Part shown: piece after piece, positions 19,555 to 28,076 of the stretch
Position numbering within the stretch: position 1 is the first letter of the stretch
Layout of the letters: each line of letters starts with the position of its first letter
Source: CAZDKK01 sp964506245
GTDB taxonomy: Bacteria; Eisenbacteria; RBG-16-71-46; CAIMUX01; WJJG01
Direction of reading: 5' to 3'
DNA length: 64,000 nucleotides
Assembly: GCA_964506245.1 (NCBI GenBank)
Contig: CAZDKK010000019.1
Coordinates: 1 to 64,000, forward strand
Made by a program: the position numbers and the translations under genes
Notes under the pieces: generated by a model
What the model was told of the DNA's origin: nothing
The model's database searches: none
Seen by the model: the letters and a program-made list of their open reading frames with translations, nothing else

Positions 19555-19848
19555 ATGGCCGATTTCGACCGGACGATCGGGAAGGCCCGCACCCCCGGCC
19601 CGGCGCCCGAGGCTCGGGCGGCCGCGCCCACGGCGGAGGCGATCCTGGAGGCCAGCCGCCGGCGCGTGGTGGACCAGATCATGCGCGAGGTGCGCGAGGT
19701 GAGCCTCGACAGCCTGTCACGCGAGGAGGCCCTAGCGCTCGCGAGCAGCATCAGCACGAAGCTGCGCGCCCTGGGCCGCGCCCGGCTGAGCCCCGAGGAC
19801 AACCGGGTTCTCGGCGACCTCATGGCCAGGCTGCTGACCGCCCGCTAG
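19555..19848 (+). CDS. Small helical protein of unknown function
   Basis: 97 residues, ATG preceded by GGAGGAGGGA. About 25 N-terminal residues are Pro/Ala/Gly rich and probably disordered; the remainder is predicted mostly helical (EAILEASRRRVVDQIMREVREV then REEALALASSISTKLRALGRAR). No membrane segment, cysteine or metal motif. No family recognised. It lies alone between pepF and the convergent serine operon, with a strong inverted repeat after it. Codon use resembles neighbours (strong G/C at third positions), which supports it being a real gene. It may be a small regulator or anti-sigma-like adaptor, but nothing in the sequence proves this. Confidence 0.6.
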   Translation: MADFDRTIGKARTPGPAPEARAAAPTAEAILEASRRRVVDQIMREVREVSLDSLSREEALALASSISTKLRALGRARLSPEDNRVLGDLMARLLTAR

Positions 19849-19872
19849 GTCCAACCCCGGGGCCAATCGAGA

Positions 19873-19911
19873 GGGCGCGACCGGAAGCGCCCGCGCGCTC
19901 CGGTCGCGCCC
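19873..19911. terminator. Bidirectional terminator between convergent genes
   Basis: 13-bp perfect arms GGGCGCGACCGGA and TCCGGTCGCGCCC around a 13-base loop, located between the 97-residue gene on plus and serC on minus. It can fold in either transcript. No T-run on either side. Confidence 0.7.
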
Positions 19912-19974
19912 ATCCTGATCGGCACGCGCGACGGGCGGCCGCTGCGTCCGTCCTCGCGCCATCGGCCTGCCGGC

Positions 19975-21060
19975 TCAGCCGTTCGCCTTGGCGAAGGCCT
20001 CCATGAAGGCGCAGACCTGCTCGATCGCCTCCATCGGGCAGGAGTTGTAGGCCGAGACCCGGATGCCGCCCACCGAGCGGTGCCCTTTAAGGCCGTACAT
20101 CCGCTTCTCCTTGCCCTCGTTGACGAACTTGGCTTCCAGCTCCTCGCTCGGAAGGCGGAAGACGATGTTCATCAGCGAGCGGCTGTCCTTGGCGACCGGG
20201 GCGCGGAAGAAGTCGGGGTTGGCGTCGATCGTGTCGTAGACCATCCCACCCTTCTTCTTGTTGATCTCCTCGATCTTCGATAGGCCGCCGATGCTCTTCA
20301 TGTAGGCCAGGACGTTGCGGACCATGTAGATGTTGAAGACCGGCGGCGTGTTGAACAGCGAATTCTCCTTGGCGTGCGTCTGGTACTTGAGCATCGTCGG
20401 GTTCTCTTCCTTGCACATCGCTAGGATATCGTTGCGGATGATGACGACCGTCACACCGGCCGGCCCGATGTTCTTCTGCGCGCCCGCGTAGATCAAGCCG
20501 AAGGGCTTGGGATCGAACTTGCGCGACAGGAAATCCGAGGACATGTCGCACACCAGCGGGACGTTGCCGGTCTTGGGGAACCAGTGCCACTGCGTGCCCT
20601 TGATCGTGTTGTTGCTGGTGAAGTGCGCGTAGCGCGCTCCTGCCGTGAGCTTCAGCTCCTCCTGCTTCGGGATGCGCGTCAGCTTGACGGTCTCGCCGTC
20701 GAAGGCGATGTTGACGTTGCCGAAGAGCTTCGCCTCGGCGATCGCCTTCTTCGACCAGGTGCCGGTGTGGATGTAGTCGGCCGTCTGGTCCTTCGACAGC
20801 AGGTTCATCGGCACCATGGCGAACTGCAGGCTCGCCCCGCCGCCGACGAAGAGCACCGAGTAATCGTCTCCCAGCCCGACGAACTCCTTGATCAGCGCGA
20901 TCGCCTCGTTGTGGATCGCCTCGTACTCCTTCGAGCGGTGGCTGGTCTCCATGACCGACGTGCCGGTGCCGCCAAAGTCGAGCAGCTCCTTCTGGGCGCG
21001 CTCGAGGGCGGGAACGGGCAGGACGGCCGGGCCGGCGTAGAAGTTCAATGCGCGTGCCAT
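19975..21060 (-). CDS. serC: Phosphoserine aminotransferase
   Basis: Converts 3-phosphohydroxypyruvate and glutamate to phosphoserine, the second step of serine synthesis, using PLP. 361 residues, full family length. Motifs in order: NFYAGPAVLP at the N-terminus, GGTGTSVMETSHRSKEYEAI (residues 30-49), FVGGGASLQF (71-80), and the PLP-binding YAGAQKNIGPAG with K196. The C-terminus has RSVGGIRVSAYNSCPMEAIEQV. It is the last gene of the minus operon DUF1015-serA-serC, 31 bases after serA, with GGAGGA before the ATG. The inverted repeat at 19873-19911 lies after its stop. Confidence 0.96.
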   Translation of the reverse strand: MARALNFYAGPAVLPVPALERAQKELLDFGGTGTSVMETSHRSKEYEAIHNEAIALIKEFVGLGDDYSVLFVGGGASLQFAMVPMNLLSKDQTADYIHTGTWSKKAIAEAKLFGNVNIAFDGETVKLTRIPKQEELKLTAGARYAHFTSNNTIKGTQWHWFPKTGNVPLVCDMSSDFLSRKFDPKPFGLIYAGAQKNIGPAGVTVVIIRNDILAMCKEENPTMLKYQTHAKENSLFNTPPVFNIYMVRNVLAYMKSIGGLSKIEEINKKKGGMVYDTIDANPDFFRAPVAKDSRSLMNIVFRLPSEELEAKFVNEGKEKRMYGLKGHRSVGGIRVSAYNSCPMEAIEQVCAFMEAFAKANG

Positions 21061-21091
21061 ATGGAAATCCTCCTTCTCGGTGCGCTACGCG

Positions 21092-21967
21092 CTACTTGCC
21101 GTAGTGCTGGTGCAGCAGCTCGACGATGACGTCGCCGATCCGCAGCAGGTTCTCGACCGACGAGGCCCCGATGTGCGGGGTCATATACACGTTGGGCGCC
21201 TTCAGCAGCAGCGAGGTCTCGGGCGGCGGGTCGCTCTCCCAAACGTCCGTGCCGTAAGCGCGCACCTTGCCGCTGGCCAGGGCGGCAGCCAGGTCGGGCT
21301 CGTGGATGACCTTGCCGCGGCCGGTGTTCACGAGGATGACGCCGTCCTTCATCTTGGCGATCAGGCCGGCGTTGACCATGCCCTTGGTCTCGTCGGTGAG
21401 CGGCGTGTGCAGCGAGATGAAATCGGCGCGCTTGAGCAGCTCGTCGAGGCCGACCAGCTTGGCCACCGGGTGGCTCGTGATGTACTTGTCGTAGGCGATC
21501 ACATCCAGGCCGAAGGCCTTGGCGCGCGCGGCCACCTCGGAGCCGATGCGGCCGACGCCGATCAGACCGAGCACCTTGTGGAAGAGCTCCGTGCGCTTCA
21601 ACTCCTTCTTGAGCCACTTGCCTTCCTTCATCGACTGGTGCCCCTCGATCAGCTTGTTGGGGATCGCCACCAGGAAGGCCATGGCCAGCTCCGCCACCGC
21701 CACGCTCGAGGCGGTGGGGGTGTTGAGCACCTTGATGCCCTTCTCCTTGGCATAGGCCTGATCCACGTTGTCGAGCCCCACGCCGCCGCGGATGATCATC
21801 TTGAGCTTGGGGGCCGAGTCGATGTACTCCCGGGTCGCCTTGGTCTTGCTGCGGATGAGCACCACCTCGCACTGGGCCAGCTGGTTCTTGTCGTCCGTGA
21901 CCTCACCGAACTTCTTGAGCCGGTCGGGAAGCGACGGATCGAACGCGTCCGAGAGCAGGATCTTCAT
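21092..21967 (-). CDS. serA: D-3-phosphoglycerate dehydrogenase (short, no ACT domain)
   Basis: Catalyses the first step from 3-phosphoglycerate to serine. 291 residues from the ATG at 21967, with GGAGGTG before it; an in-frame extension reads through the leader and is not conserved. It has the D-isomer hydroxyacid dehydrogenase arrangement: RGGVGLDNVD (60-69), the NAD-binding GLIGVGRIG (residues 134-142), NTGRGKVI, and the catalytic histidine in TPHIGASS. It lacks the C-terminal ACT/ASB domains, so serine feedback through them is not expected. It lies between the DUF1015 gene and serC, which fixes the specificity better than sequence alone. Confidence 0.93.
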   Translation of the reverse strand: MKILLSDAFDPSLPDRLKKFGEVTDDKNQLAQCEVVLIRSKTKATREYIDSAPKLKMIIRGGVGLDNVDQAYAKEKGIKVLNTPTASSVAVAELAMAFLVAIPNKLIEGHQSMKEGKWLKKELKRTELFHKVLGLIGVGRIGSEVAARAKAFGLDVIAYDKYITSHPVAKLVGLDELLKRADFISLHTPLTDETKGMVNAGLIAKMKDGVILVNTGRGKVIHEPDLAAALASGKVRAYGTDVWESDPPPETSLLLKAPNVYMTPHIGASSVENLLRIGDVIVELLHQHYGK

Positions 21968-22032
21968 GACACCTCCTCGCCTCCGGGCACCGCAAGCCCC
22001 GGGAGGCCACACCCATGGTCACGCGCCCCGGG

Positions 22033-23271
22033 TCAGTCGGCCAGTGGCCGGATGACCAACCCCGAGCGCAGCTTCGGCTCAAACCACGTGCTCTTGGGCG
22101 GCATGACCTTGCCCGCGTCAGCCACCGACATGAGCTGCTGGATGCTGGTCGGGTGGAGCGCGAACGCGACCGCCCAGCCCTCCCGGCACCGTTTCTCCAA
22201 CTCGGCCGTGCCGCGGATCCCGCCGACGAAGTCGATGCGTTCGTCGGAGCGCGGATCCTCGATGCCCAGCAGAGGCTGCAGGAGATTGCTCTGCAGGATC
22301 GCGCAGTCGAGCGACAGCACCGGGTCGTTCTCGGGGAACGATCCCGGCTTGGCCGTCAACCGATGCCAGCGTCCCTCGAGGAACATCCCGAACGTCCGCG
22401 GCCGGCTGGGCGCGGGCTGGCTGGCGGGCCCGACGTCGAACCGATCGCGCAGCCGGTCGAGGAGGCGCTGGGGGGTCATGCCGGCCAGGTCCTTCACCAC
22501 CCGGTTGTAGGCCATGATCTGCATCTGATCGTGTGGGAAGATCACCGCCAGGAAGTAGTTGTACGGCTCGTCCCCCCGATGGTTGGAGTTGGCCTGGCGG
22601 CGCAGCGCACGCACGCGCGTGGCGGAAGCGCTGCGATGGTGGCCGTCCGCGACGTACATGTGAGGAATCTCGCCAAAGGCGTCGGCCAGCTGCTGGACCT
22701 CCCCGGGATCCGACACGATCCAGACGGTGTGGCCGATGCCATCGTCGCTCACGAAGTCGTACTCCGGCTCGCGCCCGCGGATCTCATCCACGATCCGGTC
22801 GATCGGCCGGCGGGCCACGTAGGTCAGGAAGACCGGCTCCGAGTTGGCGTTGAGCACGTCGACGTGGCGCGTGCGGTCGTCCTCCTTCACGCGGCGGGTG
22901 TGCTCGTGCTTCTTGATCAGGTCCGCGTCGTATTCGTCGACGCTGGCCCCGGCGGCGATCCCGGCCTGGACGTGATCGCCCATCCTCTGCTGGTAGACGT
23001 AGAAGCAGGGGGTCTTGTCCCGCAGCAGCGCGCCCTGGTCGATCAGGCGGTTCAGGTTGGCCGCTCCTTGCTCGTATACGCGTGGGTCATAGGGATCGAT
23101 CGATGGATCGAGGTCGATTTCCGGTTTCACCACGTGCAGGTAGGAGAGTTCGTTGCCCCGGGCCATGACTCGCGCCTCTGCGCTGCTGAGCACGTCGTAC
23201 GGGGGTGAGGCGATCTTGGCTGCCAGGTCGCGCCGGGGGCGCCAAGCCCGGAAGGGTCGGATCTGGGACAT
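22033..23271 (-). CDS. DUF1015 protein linked to serine synthesis
   Basis: 412 residues matching the DUF1015 family: N-terminal FRAWRPRRDLAAKIASPPYDV, then FYVYQQ, KKHEHTRRVKEDDRT, and the strongly conserved ADGHHRSASATRVRA and AVIFPHDQM segments. No signal peptide or membrane helix. DUF1015 has no proven general function, but the gene recurs beside serA and serC in several phyla, as here, where it is the first gene of the operon with 65 bases to serA. A role in phosphoserine or serine chemistry is inferred from that context. The His/Arg-rich conserved motif is consistent with phosphate handling. Confident as a gene and family, not on reaction. Confidence 0.88.
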   Translation of the reverse strand: MSQIRPFRAWRPRRDLAAKIASPPYDVLSSAEARVMARGNELSYLHVVKPEIDLDPSIDPYDPRVYEQGAANLNRLIDQGALLRDKTPCFYVYQQRMGDHVQAGIAAGASVDEYDADLIKKHEHTRRVKEDDRTRHVDVLNANSEPVFLTYVARRPIDRIVDEIRGREPEYDFVSDDGIGHTVWIVSDPGEVQQLADAFGEIPHMYVADGHHRSASATRVRALRRQANSNHRGDEPYNYFLAVIFPHDQMQIMAYNRVVKDLAGMTPQRLLDRLRDRFDVGPASQPAPSRPRTFGMFLEGRWHRLTAKPGSFPENDPVLSLDCAILQSNLLQPLLGIEDPRSDERIDFVGGIRGTAELEKRCREGWAVAFALHPTSIQQLMSVADAGKVMPPKSTWFEPKLRSGLVIRPLAD

Positions 23272-23318
23272 CGGACATCCTCCTCAGTATTTCCTCCATG
23301 TTGACCGGCAAGCGGCCG

Positions 23319-23347
23319 ATGATACCAGATGAAACGCCGGGATTCCA
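23319..23347 (-). promoter_or_regulatory. Possible promoter of the DUF1015-serA-serC operon
   Basis: Reading leftwards, TATCAT at 23319-23324 is a good -10 (5 of 6 to TATAAT), with a poor -35 TGGAAT at 23342-23347 and 17-bp spacing. It would start RNA about 40 bases before the DUF1015 ATG. Weak because of the -35. Confidence 0.35.
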
Positions 23348-23373
23348 CGGCGTTCCCCGCCCGGGGGCGGGGC

Positions 23374-23403
23374 TTGACAGTCCGCCCCGGCGGCGCCGAG
23401 AAT
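23374..23403 (+). promoter_or_regulatory. Promoter upstream of zinc-ribbon gene
   Basis: Consensus -35 TTGACA at 23374-23379, 18-bp spacer, then GAGAAT at 23398-23403 (4 of 6). The -35 lies in the loop of a GC-rich inverted repeat (GGGGCGG at 23364-23370, CCGCCCC at 23382-23388). Leader to the ATG at 23526 would be about 115 bases. Confidence 0.5.
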
Positions 23404-23525
23404 ATGCTCCGTGCAGAGCCGTACACAGGCTCGGGTGGTGTGGGGCAAGCGCATGGGTGGGGGCGGCGTTCCTCTTTGGATCGAGGCACGCGCATCTGAG
23501 GCTCTCTCAGAGGGGGAGGGGTGGC

Positions 23526-23723
23526 ATGGACGGGGAGTTTGCGCTGCCGAAGTGCCAGAAGTGCGACCGCGGCATCTTGATCCCGCTTTCCGACTACGGC
23601 CGTGACGGGGCCCCCATCAATTACAAGGCGTGGGTCTGCACCAACCCGGAGTGTGGCTTCAATATCCGCATCGACAACGGCGAGATCAGCTACGGCCGCA
23701 CGATCAGCTACTCGACCAAGTAG
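23526..23723 (+). CDS. Small zinc-ribbon protein
   Basis: 65 residues with four cysteines arranged C10-x2-C13 ... C38-x4-C43, the pattern of a zinc ribbon, and mostly beta strands between. The ATG follows a GGGGGAGGGG ribosome site. It is preceded by a TTGACA promoter and shares a leader with no other gene. The HAD hydrolase gene starts about 120 bases downstream and may be cotranscribed. Zinc ribbons of this size bind nucleic acid or partner proteins. No named family is recognised, and no partner can be inferred other than its neighbours. Confidence 0.75.
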   Translation: MDGEFALPKCQKCDRGILIPLSDYGRDGAPINYKAWVCTNPECGFNIRIDNGEISYGRTISYSTK

Positions 23724-23842
23724 AGACCTCACCGGGTGGGCCGATCTGGCCCCAGGCGCCGGGTGAGGCCGCGGGCGCTGCGGCTTGCAGGCCCGGCGGC
23801 GGCCCAAGACGGGTCCCCCGGCCGGCGGGCGGGAAGGAACGG

Positions 23843-24532
23843 ATGATCCGCGCCGTCATCTTCGACCTCGACAACACGCTGACCGACTTCGTCAAGATGA
23901 AGGACCAGGCCATCGCCGCCGCCGCCGTGGCGATGATCGACATGGGCCTGCCGCTGGCGCTCGACGAGACCCAGCGACGCATCTACGCCATCTACGAGCG
24001 CGAAGGGATCGAGTACCAGAAAGTCTTCGACCAACTGCTGCGCGAGGTCTATGGGCGGGTGCCCCCGGAGATCCTGGCGGCGGGCATCATCGCCTACCGC
24101 CGGTCGCGCGACTCGATCCTCGTGCTCTACCCCCACGTCAAGCTCACGCTCATGGAGCTCGTCCGGCGCGGCCTGCGGCTGGCGGTGCTGTCGGACGCGC
24201 CCGCCGTGCAGGCCTGGCAGCGCCTGCACCACCTGGCGCTCGAGCACACCTTCGACCACGTGATCACCTTCGACGACACGGGCGAGCACAAGCCCTCGCC
24301 CGCACCCTTCCGCCGGGCGATGGAGCTGCTCGGGTTGCCGGCGCAGGATCTCCTCATGGTCGGCGACTGGCCCGAGCGCGACATGCGCGGCGCGGCGGCC
24401 CTGGGCATCCGCACGGTCTTCGCTCGCTACGGCGACACCTTCGGGACCGTGCGCTCGGGGGCCGACTACGAGGTGGACGACATCGTCGAGCTGCTCGGCA
24501 TCCTCGATGGGCTGAATGGCCCGCGGCCCTGA
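23843..24532 (+). CDS. HAD-superfamily phosphatase
   Basis: 229 residues with the four HAD motifs: DLDNT with nucleophile D8 and D10 at the N-terminus; LSDAP (motif II Ser); a Lys in EHKPSPAPF (motif III); and GDWPERD (motif IV, acidic metal ligands). A helical cap follows motif I, typical of subclass I (gph/YjjG-like). Substrate cannot be read. It lies two genes from the serine operon that has no SerB, so a phosphoserine phosphatase role is a testable guess and no more. The GGAAGGAAC region before ATG supplies the ribosome site. Forty bases separate it from the NAD(P)HX repair gene. Confidence 0.85.
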   Translation: MIRAVIFDLDNTLTDFVKMKDQAIAAAAVAMIDMGLPLALDETQRRIYAIYEREGIEYQKVFDQLLREVYGRVPPEILAAGIIAYRRSRDSILVLYPHVKLTLMELVRRGLRLAVLSDAPAVQAWQRLHHLALEHTFDHVITFDDTGEHKPSPAPFRRAMELLGLPAQDLLMVGDWPERDMRGAAALGIRTVFARYGDTFGTVRSGADYEVDDIVELLGILDGLNGPRP

Positions 24533-24571
24533 GGCGCAACTGCCGCGAGCGGATGGGGCGGGGAGGGAGCC

Positions 24572-26167
24572 ATGAAGCTGGTCACGTCGCTGCAGATGCG
24601 TGAGTGCGACCGGCGCACGATTGCCGGCGAGAACCTGCCTGCGCCGACCTCTGGCCTCACCCTCATGGAGCGAGCCGGCTGGGGCATCTTCGCCGCCGTG
24701 CGCCAGCGCTGTGAACGGCTGGCGCAGAGGCCGATCGTGATCTTCTGCGGCCGCGGCAACAACGGCGGCGACGGGATGGTCCTGGCGCGCCTGCTGCACG
24801 CGCACGGTTGCCGTCCGCTGGTCGTTCTGACGGCCGAGCCCGCCGCGCTCTCGGCCGACGCCCGCATCCAGCACCAGCGGCTCGCGGTGCAGGGCGGTCG
24901 GATCGGCGTCGCGACCAGCGCCCAGGCGCTGGCGGCCCAGCTCGCACCCGAGATGCGCGCTGCAGGCACCCTGCGCCTCCTGGCGGTCGACGCGCTGTTG
25001 GGCACCGGCAGCCACGGCGCTCCCCAGGGGCTGATCGGCTCCGCCGTCGAGTGGATCAACCGCGCTCGCGACCGGTACGGGGCCGAGGTCGTGGCGATCG
25101 ATCTTCCCACGGGGGTCAATGCCGACACGGGCGAGGTCGCGGGCGCGGCCGTGCGCGCGGACCTGACCGTCACCCTGGCCTTCGCCAAGATCGGATTTCA
25201 CTACTACCCGGCCCGCGACCACGTGGGGGCGCTGGTCGTGGCCGACATCGGCATCCCCCCGCGGGTGGCGGAGGACGTCGGGCTCCCGCTGGCCGCCATG
25301 GACCGGGCCGAGGCGGGCTGCCTGCTGCCCGAGCGTTCCAGCGACGCGCACAAGGGGCGCGTGGGCCGGCTCTTGATCGTGGGTGGCTCCCCGGGCCTCA
25401 CGGGTGCCCCCAGCCTGGCGGCCCTTGCGGCCCTGAGGACGGGAGCCGGCTTGGTGACCGTCGGCCTGCCGGCCGGGCTCAACGCGGCCCTGGAGGCCAA
25501 GCTGACCGAGGTGATGACCCTGCCCCTGCCCGAGGATGCCGAGGGCAGCCTGGCCCCCGAGGGGGAGGCCCGCGTGCTCGAGCGGCGGGCGGTCACGGAC
25601 GTCTGGGTCGTGGGGCCGGGTCTGGGGCGGCGGCCCGGCGCGCTGGAGCTGGCCCGTGCCCTGATCCGTCACGTTCCCGGGGGCCTCGTCGTCGATGCCG
25701 ACGGGCTGTTCGCTGTCTCCGGGGGCGTCCCGTGGTGGCGGGCCGAAGGCTGTCCACCGGCCGTTCTGACCCCCCATCCGGGCGAGATGGCCCGCCTGCT
25801 GGAATCCGAGCCGCCGGCACCAGGCGCGGCCCCCTGGGAGATCGCCACCGGCTTCGCCCGGGTCCATCGCTGCGTGCTCGTGCTCAAAGGGGCCCCCACG
25901 CTGATCGCCGCCCCCGACGGGCAGGTCTGGGTCAATCCCACCGGCAATGCCGGCATGGCCACGGGGGGAACGGGCGATGCCCTCACGGGGGTCATCGCCG
26001 CCCTGCTGGGGCAGGGTCTCGCCCCGATCGATGCCGCCAGGCTGGGGGTCTACTTGCACGGCCTGGCGGGCGATGTGGCGGCCGAAAGCGCCGGGCCGGT
26101 GGGTCTCATCCCCAGCGACCTCATCGGCGCGCTGCCACGTGCCTGGCGGCTGCTGCGCGCCTCCTAG
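24572..26167 (+). CDS. nnr: Bifunctional NAD(P)H-hydrate epimerase / ADP-dependent dehydratase
   Basis: Repairs damaged NAD(P)HX: the N-terminal YjeF_N half (residues 1-220) interconverts the epimers, and the C-terminal carbohydrate-kinase-like half (230-531) dehydrates the S-form with ADP. Seen: FCGRGNNGGDGMVLARLL at 58-75, AIDLPTGVNADTGE, then LIVGGSPGLTGAPSLA, GPGLGRRPG, LTPHPGEMARLL and the nucleotide/base site NPTGNAGMATGGTGDALTG with D469. 531 residues fits the fused two-domain form common in bacteria. Cytoplasmic. Alone among neighbours in pathway. Confidence 0.95.
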   Translation: MKLVTSLQMRECDRRTIAGENLPAPTSGLTLMERAGWGIFAAVRQRCERLAQRPIVIFCGRGNNGGDGMVLARLLHAHGCRPLVVLTAEPAALSADARIQHQRLAVQGGRIGVATSAQALAAQLAPEMRAAGTLRLLAVDALLGTGSHGAPQGLIGSAVEWINRARDRYGAEVVAIDLPTGVNADTGEVAGAAVRADLTVTLAFAKIGFHYYPARDHVGALVVADIGIPPRVAEDVGLPLAAMDRAEAGCLLPERSSDAHKGRVGRLLIVGGSPGLTGAPSLAALAALRTGAGLVTVGLPAGLNAALEAKLTEVMTLPLPEDAEGSLAPEGEARVLERRAVTDVWVVGPGLGRRPGALELARALIRHVPGGLVVDADGLFAVSGGVPWWRAEGCPPAVLTPHPGEMARLLESEPPAPGAAPWEIATGFARVHRCVLVLKGAPTLIAAPDGQVWVNPTGNAGMATGGTGDALTGVIAALLGQGLAPIDAARLGVYLHGLAGDVAAESAGPVGLIPSDLIGALPRAWRLLRAS

Positions 26168-26277
26168 CCGCGACCGGAGGCAATCGAATCGTTCAGACAG
26201 GGGCTCGGGGCTCCGAAAATCCCATCAGGACCCCGTGTGTCCGATCGGCGCTGTCACCAGCCGTGAATAGGGCCCGT

Positions 26278-28062
26278 ATGGAAACCAGGGACGAGCTCCA
26301 GCCCTCATCCCCCCAGGGGGAAAGCCGTGATCCGGGGGCCCCGGCCCCAGGGCCGGAGGCTGCCGGTCCCGGTCCTGAGGCGAGCTTCTTCGCCGCTTTC
26401 GTGGCGGCGCTCAAGGCGGTCGGCTTCTACCCCCCCGGCAATCCGGTCCGCGATCGTCAGGTCCTCGGCCTGCTCCAGCAGATCCGCTCGGCCGAGGGTG
26501 AGGTCGCCATCGCCCTGCGCCAGGACGAGGTCCAGGTCGCCGGCGAAGTGGTGATGGTCCGGGGAGAGGAAGGCTGGGACATCCCCGTGCGCTTTTTCGA
26601 GGCGGGGATGCGCGACCTGACCTTCCTGCCGCAGGCGACGAACGCAGAGCTGCAGACCCTCCTGGAACTGCTCGCCCGCACCGTGCGGGGCGAGCTCAAC
26701 CCGACCGACGAAGATCTTTCCGTCCTCCTCTGGGAAATGGATCTGCCCTCGGTCGCCTACCGCGTCATCGACGCGGCGGAGGAGGCCGCCGCGGTCAGCG
26801 AGATCGAGGGCGAGACGCCCCCGGGTGGGGCGGCCGATGACGAGGAGGCGTGGGAAGGCATCCACCCCCTGGAGCGTTACCTCGCCTCCGCTGGTGGGCT
26901 GGAGGAGACGGACCTGGAGCCAGCCACGCTGCTGGCGGATCCGGAGGAGCTGGCCCGCCTGCGCAACCAGGCCAAACAGGAGGCGCACCACCTGCGCCCC
27001 AAGCTGGTCATGGTGCTCCTCGAGCTGCTCTTGGTCGGCCTCGCCCCGGCCGAGTTCGAGCGGGTGGTCATGCTGTTGCGGGGCTATGCGCTCGATCTGC
27101 TCCAGGTGGGCCGGTTCGCCTTCTTCGGGCGCGTGATGCAGCGCCTGCGCGAGCGAGCCGAGGAGCTGAAGGGCGAGGAGGCAAGAACGCTCGCCACCGT
27201 CATCGCCGATCTCTCGGGGGCGGAGGCCGCCGCGCGCGTGCTCGGGGCCTTCGAGGCCCAGCGCTGCGACGACGAGCAGGCAGCCATCGCCTTCCTGACC
27301 GAGCTGACACCCCCGGGGCTGCGCGTGCTCCTGGACGCGCTGGCGGCCAGCCTCGAGCGCGATGCGGGCGACGTGCGCTGGCGCGTGGCCGGGGCCGCGC
27401 TGCGGGGGGCGGCGACACACAGCCCCGAGCACGTGGTCGGCGACCCGACCAGCCTGACCGAGAACCACTTGCGCGCGCTGGCGCAGCTGCTCCCGACCGG
27501 GCAGGCGCCCGAGCGCGCCCGGTTCTGGAGCCAGAGCCTCAGCCCCCTCTGGAACAGCGGCGAGCCCGGACTGCGCGCGGGTGCTCTGAGGCTCCTGGCC
27601 GTGGTTCGTCCGCCGGATCTCGAGCGCCTGCTCCAGCTCGGGCTGAGCGATGAATCGAGCGCCGTGCGGCAGACCGCGGCCGAGCTCTACAGCGGGGTCT
27701 TCGGCGCCCGGGCCCTCCAGCCGCTGCTCCACCTGCTGCTGAGCCACGGCTTCGAGCAGCGCTCCTTTGAGGAGCAGACGGCCTTCTACGAGGCCCTCAC
27801 GCGCTCGACGCCCGAGGAGGTCTTTCCCCTGCTCGAGAAGACCGTGCGCCGCCGCGACTGGCTCGCCCGCAAGCACTGGCGCGTGCAGAAGGCCTGTGCC
27901 CTGAGGGCCCTGGGGCACGTCTCGATCGAGAAGGCCGGGGGGCTGCTCATGCGCTACCGCAACTCGCACGACCCGCTGCTGGCCGAGGCCAGCCGCTACG
28001 CCCTCGAGTGCCACCGGCGGCGGCTGCAGGTAACCCCGGCCGCCGCGCGGCGGGCGGCCTGA
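26278..28062 (+). CDS. HEAT-repeat-like protein with shared N-terminal module
   Basis: 594 residues. The first 40 residues are Pro/Gly/Glu rich. Residues 40-160 read as a helix-sheet module with ALKAVGFYPPGNPVRDRQVLGLL, an EVQVAGEVV strand pair and AGMRDLTFLPQATNAELQTLLELL. The remainder, about 210-590, is made of helical repeats of HEAT/armadillo character with RALGHV, VRQTAAELYSG and DPLLAEASRYAL. ATG at 26278 was chosen since the frame before it is non-conserved. 14 bases separate it from the HD-GYP-like gene, whose N-terminus shows the same module; the pair probably works together in signalling. No enzymatic motif. Confidence 0.75.
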   Translation: METRDELQPSSPQGESRDPGAPAPGPEAAGPGPEASFFAAFVAALKAVGFYPPGNPVRDRQVLGLLQQIRSAEGEVAIALRQDEVQVAGEVVMVRGEEGWDIPVRFFEAGMRDLTFLPQATNAELQTLLELLARTVRGELNPTDEDLSVLLWEMDLPSVAYRVIDAAEEAAAVSEIEGETPPGGAADDEEAWEGIHPLERYLASAGGLEETDLEPATLLADPEELARLRNQAKQEAHHLRPKLVMVLLELLLVGLAPAEFERVVMLLRGYALDLLQVGRFAFFGRVMQRLRERAEELKGEEARTLATVIADLSGAEAAARVLGAFEAQRCDDEQAAIAFLTELTPPGLRVLLDALAASLERDAGDVRWRVAGAALRGAATHSPEHVVGDPTSLTENHLRALAQLLPTGQAPERARFWSQSLSPLWNSGEPGLRAGALRLLAVVRPPDLERLLQLGLSDESSAVRQTAAELYSGVFGARALQPLLHLLLSHGFEQRSFEEQTAFYEALTRSTPEEVFPLLEKTVRRRDWLARKHWRVQKACALRALGHVSIEKAGGLLMRYRNSHDPLLAEASRYALECHRRRLQVTPAAARRAA

Positions 28063-28076
28063 GGGGGGAGGCGGCA

